Positions 1 through 5,280 of a DNA stretch of 5,672 nucleotides are shown one piece after another. A program made the translations under genes and the position numbers. The notes under the pieces were generated by a model. That model saw only the letters and a list, made by a program, of their open reading frames with translations, had not been told where the DNA came from and did no database searches. This stretch comes from Opitutia bacterium (GTDB lineage: Bacteria; Verrucomicrobiota; Verrucomicrobiia; Opitutales; Opitutaceae): NCBI GenBank assembly GCA_003157575.1, contig PMKA01000261.1, positions 1 through 5,672 on the forward strand, written 5' to 3'. Each line of letters starts with the position of its first letter. Position 1 is the stretch's first letter.

Positions 1-738
1 TTCGGCCTGCCGCGCCAGACCGCGGACTCGTTCTCGCGCACGATCGACGACGTGCTGACGTTGAAGCCCGATCGCATGGCGGTCTTCAGCTACGCCCACG
101 TCCCGTGGCTCAAGCCGTCGCAGCGCATCTTCGACAAGCAGGCAAACCTCCCCTCCACCGAGGAGAAATTGAAGATGCTGGCGGCCGCCGTTAAAAAGCT
201 GACCTCTGCGGGGATGGTGTACATCGGCATGGACCATTTTGCCCGGGTTGATGATGAACTGGCCGTCGCACAGCGCGAGGGCACGCTGCAACGCAATTTC
301 CAGGGTTACAGCACCCATGCGGGAGCTTCGATCTACGGGTTCGGCATGTCGTCGATATCGCAGACCGGGGATTCCTACAGGCAGAATCTGAAGGGGCTGG
401 CAGACTACCAGGCTGCGTTGGATTCGGCCCGCCTGCCGCTTGAGCGCGGCCTCGTCCTGAGCGAAGAGGACCGCATCCGCCGCCAGGTCATCATGCGGAT
501 AATGTGCGACCGGCGGATCGATTATGCAGATCTCTCGCGCCGGCTCGGCGTGGATTTTCCAGGCAGGTTCGCCCGGGAGCTCGAATCCCTGGCCGATCTT
601 GAGGCCGACGGCCTGTTGCGTCGCACACAGAGCGGATTTGTCGTCACCGGCGTCGGCGCGCTGCTCATCCGCATCATCGCCATGCGTTTCGACGCCTATC
701 TGGGGAAAGGACCGCGCCGGTTCTCGAAAACCGTGTGA
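1..738 (+). CDS. hemN: Oxygen-independent coproporphyrinogen III oxidase HemN, 3' part (5' end outside window)
   Basis: HemN is a cytosolic radical-SAM enzyme that decarboxylates two propionate side chains of coproporphyrinogen III to give protoporphyrinogen IX without oxygen. The frame is open from base 1, so 245 C-terminal residues are seen, against roughly 457 in E. coli HemN. Blocks matching HemN as I recall it are YAHVP (early), GMDHFARVDDELAVAQREG, and NFQGYSTHAG at about 295-324, a segment characteristic of true HemN rather than HemW-like proteins. After these come the C-terminal HemN domain with an IRR element and a closing LLIRxIAMxFDxYL segment. The N-terminal CxxxCxxC iron-sulfur motif must lie upstream of the window and cannot be checked. 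The TGA stop (736-738) overlaps a GTG that is in frame with the next gene. Family assignment is firm; completeness is unknown. Confidence 0.95.
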   Translation, partial: FGLPRQTADSFSRTIDDVLTLKPDRMAVFSYAHVPWLKPSQRIFDKQANLPSTEEKLKMLAAAVKKLTSAGMVYIGMDHFARVDDELAVAQREGTLQRNFQGYSTHAGASIYGFGMSSISQTGDSYRQNLKGLADYQAALDSARLPLERGLVLSEEDRIRRQVIMRIMCDRRIDYADLSRRLGVDFPGRFARELESLADLEADGLLRRTQSGFVVTGVGALLIRIIAMRFDAYLGKGPRRFSKTV

Positions 739-785
739 CTGATGCTTGCGCTTCTGCCGGATTTTTGCGGCACTCGCCACCGTTT

Positions 786-1241
786 ATGCCCTTCCGCATC
801 TGCAAGACCTTTGAAATCGAGACCGGGCACATGCTGTCGAAGCATCCGGGAAAATGCCGTTTCCCCCACGGTCACAGCAGAAAGGTGGAGATTGTCATGG
901 AGGCCGATGAGCTCGATGCCAGCGGCATGGTGTGCGATTTCAGCACGATCAAGAAGGCGCTCACGGCTCTTCTCGAAGCGTGGGATCATGCGCTGTTGAT
1001 CAACACCGACGATCCCCAGTTCACGTTTTTTCGGGCGACCTACGGCGACCGGGTGATCCCGTTCGAAAAGACCGATCCCACCAGCGAGGTCATGGCCCGC
1101 GCAATATTCGAGGAGCTCAAGCGCCGGCTCGCAGAGGCGGCGCTGAACCCGGCCACACGGCCCGCGTTGCAGCCCGGCGTGCGAATCAAGCGGGTCCGCG
1201 TCACGGAAACGAGCACGAGCTGGGCCGAATACTCTCCGTGA
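786..1241 (+). CDS. queD: 6-carboxy-5,6,7,8-tetrahydropterin synthase / 6-pyruvoyl-tetrahydropterin synthase family (QueD-like)
   Basis: This family converts 7,8-dihydroneopterin triphosphate to a 6-substituted tetrahydropterin. In most bacteria that is the QueD step towards preQ0, queuosine and related 7-deazapurines. Counting from the ATG at 786 (151 aa), the zinc ligands are H15 (in FEIETGH) and H28 and H30 (in CRFPHGH). The catalytic cysteine is C24, the catalytic D-H pair is D67-H68 (WDHALLIN), PTSEV is at 98-102, and the pterin-anchoring glutamate is E141 in VTETSTSWAEY. The ATG start puts the first zinc histidine at residue 15, as I recall for E. coli QueD. The frame also opens at a GTG (735) overlapping the hemN stop as GTGA, which would add 17 unconserved residues, so the start is uncertain. 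Neither start has a clear ribosome binding site. It probably shares a transcript with hemN. No queC, queE or folE is in view, so the exact pterin product is inferred. Confidence 0.88.
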   Translation: MPFRICKTFEIETGHMLSKHPGKCRFPHGHSRKVEIVMEADELDASGMVCDFSTIKKALTALLEAWDHALLINTDDPQFTFFRATYGDRVIPFEKTDPTSEVMARAIFEELKRRLAEAALNPATRPALQPGVRIKRVRVTETSTSWAEYSP

Positions 1242-1256
1242 ACTTTCCCGGCGGCG

Positions 1257-1277
1257 AGGAGCCCAGACCTCCTGGCT
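1257..1277. terminator. Weak hairpin at the queD/TonB-domain gene convergent junction
   Basis: Only 34 bases separate the stop codons of the two convergent genes. Within and just past them, AGCC(C)AG at 1260-1266 can pair with CTGGCT at 1272-1277 with one bulged C. A competing 5-bp stem, AGGAG/CTCCT (1257-1261 and 1269-1273), overlaps it. The following ATTTG is a poor U-tract. Position suggests a bidirectional terminator, but the stems are short. Confidence 0.2.
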
Positions 1278-1998
1278 ATTTGCCCTCGCCAAAACTGAAC
1301 ATCTGGCTTGCCCTGACCAGGACCGGGTTCCCATTGCGGGTCGGCGGCTCGAATTTCCATTGCCGCAATGCCTGGAGCGACAACGCCGTCAGCTCAGCGT
1401 TGTCATGGGACGATACGGATGGCATCCTGGTGGCGCCTGTCTCATCAATGAAGAAGTCGACAGTAACCCTGCCCTTCACACCCTTGTTGGCCAGTTTGGC
1501 CGTATATTGTGGCGCGATGGTCGTGATGGGGATGGGAATTCGGTCCAGATCTCGAAGTGAACATGGCTCGTGGGCTTCGGGATTCAGGTCGAAAATCGTG
1601 TCCCTCGCCAGCAAATCAAGTCTCGTGGTGGACACCACGACTCCCGTGACCGCGAAATGGAAATAGATTTCGATCGTCGTGCCGACAGCCTCTCCACGCA
1701 ACCGAGCAGGCACGAACTTCCACTGTTTGATCGCATTCACCGCCTCGTCGGCGAGTTTCTTGTGGGAGTACGCTACTACCATCCAATCAACAAGTTTCCC
1801 ATCGGCATCCGTATTGACGGCCACTTGTGCCTCGCCCCGGATCACGCCAAGCTGGCTCAGCTGAATCGGAAAGACCGGGTCGACCGTCTGTATGATCCTC
1901 ACAGACTGCCATTCAGGGACCACGGGGCCCAACTGAGATAGGGCGGTGCCGGGGATCAATAATCCGCCGCAAAGCGCCAATGCGGTGAGTGTTTTCAT
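1276..1998 (-). CDS. Exported protein with two tandem TonB C-terminal domains
   Basis: The start chosen is the ATG at 1998-1996, which gives 240 aa and a clean signal peptide: MK, then a hydrophobic stretch from L4 to about P16, with probable cleavage after TALS (residue 21). A GTG start at 2025 would put nine extra residues before the signal. The mature protein holds two TonB_C-like repeats. Repeat 1 is about 41-115, with PVFP, GxxRGEAQVAV, DADGKLVD and a QWKFVPA helix end. Repeat 2 is about 163-236, with PQY, KGRVTVDFFIDETG and RQWKFEPPTRNGNPV. TonB_C domains normally contact TonB boxes of outer-membrane transporters or bind the cell wall. Here there is no N-terminal membrane anchor beyond the signal and no proline-rich spacer, so it cannot be a classical ExbB/ExbD-coupled energy transducer. 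A periplasmic accessory or envelope-binding role is inferred. No transporter or exbBD gene is near. Confidence 0.82.
   Translation of the reverse strand: MKTLTALALCGGLLIPGTALSQLGPVVPEWQSVRIIQTVDPVFPIQLSQLGVIRGEAQVAVNTDADGKLVDWMVVAYSHKKLADEAVNAIKQWKFVPARLRGEAVGTTIEIYFHFAVTGVVVSTTRLDLLARDTIFDLNPEAHEPCSLRDLDRIPIPITTIAPQYTAKLANKGVKGRVTVDFFIDETGATRMPSVSSHDNAELTALSLQALRQWKFEPPTRNGNPVLVRASQMFSFGEGK
1623..1640. repeat. Perfect 8-bp inverted repeat inside the TonB-domain gene
   Basis: TCGTGGTG (1623-1630) and CACCACGA (1633-1640) are exact inverted copies separated by two bases. On the minus strand it lies in codons for the V-V-V-S-T-T-R linker between the two TonB_C repeats. It may be a chance result of Val and Thr codon choice, or an mRNA hairpin. 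Confidence 0.5.
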
Positions 1999-2207
1999 GT
2001 TGAAGACGTGCGGCGACCATAACACCGCACGGGTGTATAACCCTTCACGACGGCAGCATGTGGGTCGAATTCAAAGTCGCAATACCCGCGTTGACCGCAA
2101 TTGCCTCCTGGCGCCAGGCCTCCACCAGGCCTTTCATGTTGACAGTTCGCAGGGTCCGCGCGCCTTTTTACATCGAATCCCCTTCGTCCGGCCAACATCG
2201 CGCTTTG
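1999..2207. promoter_or_regulatory. Divergent intergenic region between the TonB-domain gene and the methyltransferase
   Basis: Both flanking genes are transcribed outward from these 209 bases, so their promoters probably lie here. For the minus-strand gene, a -10-like TTATAC reads on the complement of 2035-2040, about 36 bases before its ATG, with no good -35 at normal spacing. It overlaps a small inverted repeat, ACACC (2022-2026) and GGTGT (2032-2036), a possible operator. For the plus-strand gene, TTGACA at 2139-2144 is a perfect -35 hexamer, but no convincing -10 follows at 16-18 bases; the AT-rich TTTTTACAT near 2165-2173 is slightly too far. No Shine-Dalgarno sequence precedes either start. 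The plus-strand frame stays open back to an ATG at 2058, but the extra 50 residues show no methyltransferase features. Confidence 0.35.
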
Positions 2208-2885
2208 ATGAACATTGAAATCAAGGATCCGTTCGAGCTCCGATCGATCTACGAACGCCGGTTTGAGCCGGATCGGAACGCCTACCGCCGGCGATTGTGG
2301 CAAACCTTGGTGCGCGGATATTTCGGCCGCTATATCGGCAGGGACGATTGTGTCGTCGATCTCGCGTGCGGATACGGCGAGTTCATCAACTCGGTGAAAT
2401 GCCGGAAGAAGATCGGGATCGACCTCAATCCCCGGTCGGAAGAAATGCTCGATAAGGACGTCTCCTTTCATTTTCACGACGGCACGAAGCCATGGCCCAT
2501 ACTGTCGGAGAGCGTCGATGTCGTTTTTACCAGCAACTTTTTTGAGCACCTTCCCGACAAAGGGGCGCTCAAGGCCGTCCTGTTCGAGGTCCGTCGGTGT
2601 TTGAAACCGGGAGGACGACTCATGGCTCTTGGACCGAATATCAAGTTCGTCCAGGGGGCATATTGGGATTTCTGGGATCATTTCCTTTGCCTGACGGAGC
2701 TCTCCTTGTGCGAAGCGCTGGAGACGAATGGCTACCGGGTGGTGCAATGCGTCGATCGCTTCCTTCCCTATACGACAATCAACGGGCCGGAATATCCGAT
2801 GGCTCTTGTGAGCGCCTATCTGCGCCTCCCGATGGCCTGGAAGATTTTCGGGAAACAGTTCTTCATCGTGGCGCAAAAGCGATGA
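2208..2885 (+). CDS. Class I SAM-dependent methyltransferase (Methyltransf_11-like)
   Basis: This is a 225-aa cytosolic enzyme predicted to transfer a methyl group from S-adenosylmethionine; the acceptor is unknown. Motif I is VVDLACGYGEF (49-59), with the acidic ribose-binding D72 in KIGIDLNP. The motif around 104-116 is DVVFTSNFFEHLP, and the post-motif LKPGGRL is at 132-138. Later YWDFWDHF (152-159) and RFLPYTT are shared, as far as I recall, with methyltransferases found beside glycosyltransferases in polysaccharide and lipid-glycan clusters. The ATG at 2208 is preferred over the frame's first ATG at 2058 because the fold begins only just after it. The upstream residues are arginine-rich, unconserved-looking sequence in the intergenic region. 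No glycosyltransferase is in this window. The gene stands alone between a divergent and a convergent neighbour. Fold is sure; substrate is not. Confidence 0.85.
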   Translation: MNIEIKDPFELRSIYERRFEPDRNAYRRRLWQTLVRGYFGRYIGRDDCVVDLACGYGEFINSVKCRKKIGIDLNPRSEEMLDKDVSFHFHDGTKPWPILSESVDVVFTSNFFEHLPDKGALKAVLFEVRRCLKPGGRLMALGPNIKFVQGAYWDFWDHFLCLTELSLCEALETNGYRVVQCVDRFLPYTTINGPEYPMALVSAYLRLPMAWKIFGKQFFIVAQKR

Positions 2886-2904
2886 TGGATCTGTCGGTCC
2901 GCCA

Positions 2905-2920
2905 GGCTGCTGTCGCAGCC
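2905..2920. terminator. Perfect stem-loop between convergent methyltransferase and xseA genes
   Basis: GGCTGC (2905-2910) and GCAGCC (2915-2920) form a perfect GC-rich 6-bp stem with a TGTC tetraloop. It lies in the 47-bp gap between the stops of two convergent genes and is followed by the palindrome CCCGCGGG (2921-2928). There is no T-run on either side, so it would not be a standard intrinsic terminator. Its position fits a bidirectional mRNA 3'-end structure. Confidence 0.4.
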
Positions 2921-2932
2921 CCCGCGGGAAGA

Positions 2933-4213
2933 TCACTCCGCACGAACCGCAACGCTCCCGTCGGCGAACTCGTTGGTCAGCCGTTGTCCGGCCTTCACCG
3001 ACGCCCGGCGCTGAACCGGCTGTCCCTTTTCGTCCCTCACGATCGCGAAACCGCGGTTGAGCATGGAGGCGGGGCTCGCGGCCTGAAGCCGTTTCCACAG
3101 CGCCAGCAGCCGGTGGGATTCGAGGCTGATCCGCGGTTCGGGCGAACATCCGCGGTAGCGTCCCGCCACCGCGGTGAGATCCTGCCGTTTCCGCTGCAGC
3201 CCGGAGCGCACCGCCGCGAGTGAGCGATTGGAAAGATCATCGAGCCGAAGCTGATTCTGTTCAATCAGGCCGCGCGGCGACAGAAGACGCAGCCGGCTGC
3301 GGGCGTGGTCCAGGCGCTCGGCGCTGCGCTCAAACGCCGCTTCGATGAAGCCGGCCATCGTCTCGGCGGCCCGTGCCGTCCGCTCGCCGCCCGAGACAAA
3401 ACTGCTGGAAATCAACTCCGCCGCGGCGCTCGGCGTCTCCGCCCGGACATCCGCCGCAAAATCGCACAGCGTAAAATCGATCTCGTGTCCGACGGCGGAT
3501 ATGATCGGCACCGGACAGGCGGCCACAGCGCGGACCAGCGGCTCCTCGTTGAAGGCCCAAAGATCCTCCAGGCTCCCGCCGCCCCGGCCTATCACCAGGA
3601 GATCAAACACGCCCAGGGCTGCGGCCTGACCAAGCATCCCGATCATCTCGGCCGCCGCGCCCTCGCCCTGGACCTTTGCCGGAAGGACCACAAGTCGGCC
3701 CCGCCAGCCGCGGCGCAGGAGGATGCGGATGAAATCGTGCACGGCCGCCCCCGTCGGCGAGGTGATGAAACCGATCGTGTCCGGCATCGGGGGGATTGCG
3801 ACCTTGCGCGCGGCGTCGAACAGGCCTTCGTCCGCCAGGCGCCGCTTCAGACGCTCAAACTCCTGCTGGAGGCGCCCCTGCCCGTCCTCCACCACCAGGC
3901 GGACAATCAGCTGGTACTGTCCGCGCTGCTCGTAAACGCTCACCTCGCCGTAGGCCAGCAGCTGCAAACCGTCGCGCAGCGCCACCGACTGCCGCAGCGC
4001 GTCGCCCCGGAACAGCACGCACGCCAGCTGCGCCCCGGAATCCTTCAGCGAGAAGTAGACGTGGCCGCTCGCCTGCGCCCGGAGATTCGACACCTCGCCG
4101 CGCACCCAGCCGGGCCGCACGCCTTCCTCAAGCACCGTCTTCACCCGGCGCGTGAATTCGCTGACCGACTCCACGCGGCCCGGCGCGTCGCCCGACTCGA
4201 AATCAGTCTTCAC
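2933..4213 (-). CDS. xseA: Exodeoxyribonuclease VII large subunit
   Basis: XseA is the catalytic subunit of exonuclease VII, which degrades single-stranded DNA to oligonucleotides in repair, together with several copies of small subunit XseB. The protein has 426 aa, slightly shorter than E. coli XseA (about 456). The N-terminal OB-fold, about 14-107, includes WVRGEVSNLRAQASGHVYFSLKD. The catalytic domain starts near 130 and shows FITSPTGAAVHDF (149-161), GRGGGSLEDLWAFNEE (209-224), SAVGHEIDFTL (239-249) and ADVRAETPSAAAE (254-266), all hallmark blocks. An arginine- and leucine-rich helical region (about 285-380) and the terminal LNRGFAIVRD...DGS segment complete the family pattern. Translation begins at a GTG that overlaps the end of the upstream membrane-protein gene by 11 bp, implying coupled translation. 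xseB is not in the window. The slightly short length lies in the variable helical region, and nothing looks broken. Confidence 0.96.
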   Translation of the reverse strand: MKTDFESGDAPGRVESVSEFTRRVKTVLEEGVRPGWVRGEVSNLRAQASGHVYFSLKDSGAQLACVLFRGDALRQSVALRDGLQLLAYGEVSVYEQRGQYQLIVRLVVEDGQGRLQQEFERLKRRLADEGLFDAARKVAIPPMPDTIGFITSPTGAAVHDFIRILLRRGWRGRLVVLPAKVQGEGAAAEMIGMLGQAAALGVFDLLVIGRGGGSLEDLWAFNEEPLVRAVAACPVPIISAVGHEIDFTLCDFAADVRAETPSAAAELISSSFVSGGERTARAAETMAGFIEAAFERSAERLDHARSRLRLLSPRGLIEQNQLRLDDLSNRSLAAVRSGLQRKRQDLTAVAGRYRGCSPEPRISLESHRLLALWKRLQAASPASMLNRGFAIVRDEKGQPVQRRASVKAGQRLTNEFADGSVAVRAE

Positions 4214-4874
4214 GTTTCGCCAGCCTCCGCCGGACGAGATGCACCACGGCCGTTGCCGCGACGATCAAACCGAGGCCCATTGCAACGACCTTGAAATTGC
4301 CGTCAAACAGGCCGCGGCCCAACACCACCGCGCCGGCCGCCCACGGCAGCACACAGAGCCAGGAGACGAGCATGTAGAGCCGGAACGGCACCTCCGCGAC
4401 GCCGAGGAGATAGCTCTGAAGGAAGAAGGGCGGCCCCGGCGTCAATCGCACGACCAGAGCGATCGACAGTGCGTTGTCGGCGGTCACACGCGGCACGGCA
4501 TAGCCAAAACGCTTGAGCAGTCTCTCCAGCAACGGCCGGAGCGCCCGGCGCGCCAGCCAGTAGGTCAAGGCGAGGTTGACGCCGATGGCCGCGAGGGTGG
4601 TCACAAGCACGCCGCCCATTGTCATCCGGCCGGCAAAGGCCGTTCCGGCCGTGAGTGTGAACGCCATCAACGGCGCGCCAACCAAGGGAAGCAAGGCCAT
4701 CGCACCGAAAAACACCCACGGCCCCGCATCGCGGATGACGTCGATCGCCTGCTCGCTCCGCGCGCGCAGATCGACCCCTTTCAGCAAAAGAACACCCGCA
4801 ACAAGCACGACAGCGGCAGCCACGCCGGCCTTGAGCAACAATCCTCTTTTCGAAGCGGTTCCGCCCTCCTGCAT
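4203..4874 (-). CDS. TVP38/TMEM64 (VTT/SNARE-associated) family membrane protein
   Basis: This is a 223-aa inner-membrane protein of the VTT-domain superfamily, which also includes DedA; members are implicated in lipid scrambling or envelope homeostasis, with no firm reaction known. TM1 lies near 16-31, followed by a short soluble part. The core has PLVGAPLMAFTLTAGTAFAG (63-82) and a long helix at about 88-108. It also has the family signature RLTPGPPFFLQSYLLGVAEV (143-162), then helices at about 166-186 and 194-214, ending in an Arg/Lys-rich tail. The ATG at 4874 is chosen over a TTG at 4910 in the same frame. No clear Shine-Dalgarno precedes the ATG, although GGAGG occurs just inside the gene at codons 2-4. 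It is the first gene of a two-gene unit with xseA and overlaps it by 11 bp. The pairing with a DNA repair gene looks positional rather than functional. Family confidence is good; the substrate is unknown. Confidence 0.85.
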   Translation of the reverse strand: MQEGGTASKRGLLLKAGVAAAVVLVAGVLLLKGVDLRARSEQAIDVIRDAGPWVFFGAMALLPLVGAPLMAFTLTAGTAFAGRMTMGGVLVTTLAAIGVNLALTYWLARRALRPLLERLLKRFGYAVPRVTADNALSIALVVRLTPGPPFFLQSYLLGVAEVPFRLYMLVSWLCVLPWAAGAVVLGRGLFDGNFKVVAMGLGLIVAATAVVHLVRRRLAKRED

Positions 4875-4984
4875 CGGAGCAACATGCCCGCCCGCGGCCC
4901 CGCACGTCAAGATTGCACCGCTGCCATTGTCGCTGGAGGACGCCGCCTGCGGTGTCGCAGATCCTCCCGTCTCGCTGCGCCCTC

Positions 4985-5005
4985 AATACCCGGGTTCCCG
5001 GTATT
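4985..5005 (+). terminator. Hairpin with short T-run (terminator-like)
   Basis: AATACCCGGG (4985-4994) pairs with CCCGGTATT (4997-5005) with one bulged C and a TT loop. The plus strand then continues with TTTT at 5004-5007, overlapping the end of the stem. This looks like a weak intrinsic terminator in the + direction, yet no + strand gene ends just before it. On the other strand it would sit in the leader of the TVP38-family transcript. Confidence 0.3.
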
Positions 5006-5040
5006 TTGCCTCCGCGCCCTTCTCAATCGAAATCCGGAAT

Positions 5041-5056
5041 CGCGGTTTTGGCCGCG
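5041..5056. repeat. GC-rich short inverted repeat
   Basis: CGCGG (5041-5045) and CCGCG (5052-5056) are inverted copies around a TTTTGG loop. There is no adjacent T-run. It could be a leader hairpin or chance in GC-rich DNA. Confidence 0.25.
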
Positions 5057-5222
5057 CCATGACTCCCCACAAAGATATTGCCCCGTGAAACGCGCAGTGC
5101 TTTGTTTTCCGCCGGACAGCAGAATTTACTCGTTAACTCCAGGCAGCCTATCCCGCCCCTTCGAAATTCGAGATCTGCCGCGACGTTTCTTGCGCCTGCA
5201 AATCCGCAACTCTTTGGCGCCC

Positions 5223-5250
5223 TTGTCGCAACCAGTTTCGTCCGTAAACT
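5223..5250 (+). promoter_or_regulatory. Candidate sigma70-type promoter for the membrane protein at 5281
   Basis: TTGTCG (5223-5228, four of six matches to TTGACA) and TAAACT (5245-5250, four of six to TATAAT) are spaced by 16 bases. A start site near 5257 would leave a leader of about 24 bases before the ATG at 5281. A perfect TATAAT at 5295-5300 lies inside the coding start and lacks a -35 at normal spacing. Confidence 0.25.
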
Positions 5251-5280
5251 ACACCAAGCCTAAACAGCGTTCGGCATAAT

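Larger units (their letters stand above)
4875..5280. other. 406-bp stretch with no convincing gene
   Basis: This gap separates the divergent TVP38-family gene and the membrane protein at 5281. Short open frames exist on both strands but show no family features, and the longest is the antisense continuation of the neighbouring genes. The right half looks more AT-rich than the flanking genes. It holds two hairpins (4985-5005, 5041-5056) and a weak promoter candidate (5223-5250). It presumably carries the promoters of both flanking genes. I see no RNA gene or mobile-element remnant here. Confidence 0.6.

Noticed and set aside
932..1666. + strand frame spanning the end of queD and the antisense of the TonB-domain gene
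   Set aside because: It crosses the stop of a real gene in another frame and then runs antisense to another. The translation shows no recognisable domain.
2058..2207. Upstream extension of the methyltransferase frame to an ATG at 2058
   Set aside because: The extra 50 residues are Arg-, Ser- and Ala-rich with no methyltransferase features and occupy the divergent promoter region. The ATG at 2208 gives the normal family start.
1995..3149. Minus-strand frame of 384 codons opposite the methyltransferase
   Set aside because: The methyltransferase on the + strand has full SAM-binding motifs. This antisense frame also overlaps the xseA 3' end in another frame and has no coherent fold features.
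3305..4294. Long + strand open frame (329 codons) opposite xseA
   Set aside because: It mirrors xseA codons, with Arg/His/Ala/Leu-rich low-complexity translation. xseA has clear family motifs throughout the same bases.
4152..5279. Long + strand open frame (375 codons) opposite the TVP38-family gene and the xseA 5' end
   Set aside because: It lies antisense to two well-supported genes, is rich in Arg, His, Gln and Pro with no domain features, and is the kind of open frame that GC-rich codon bias produces.
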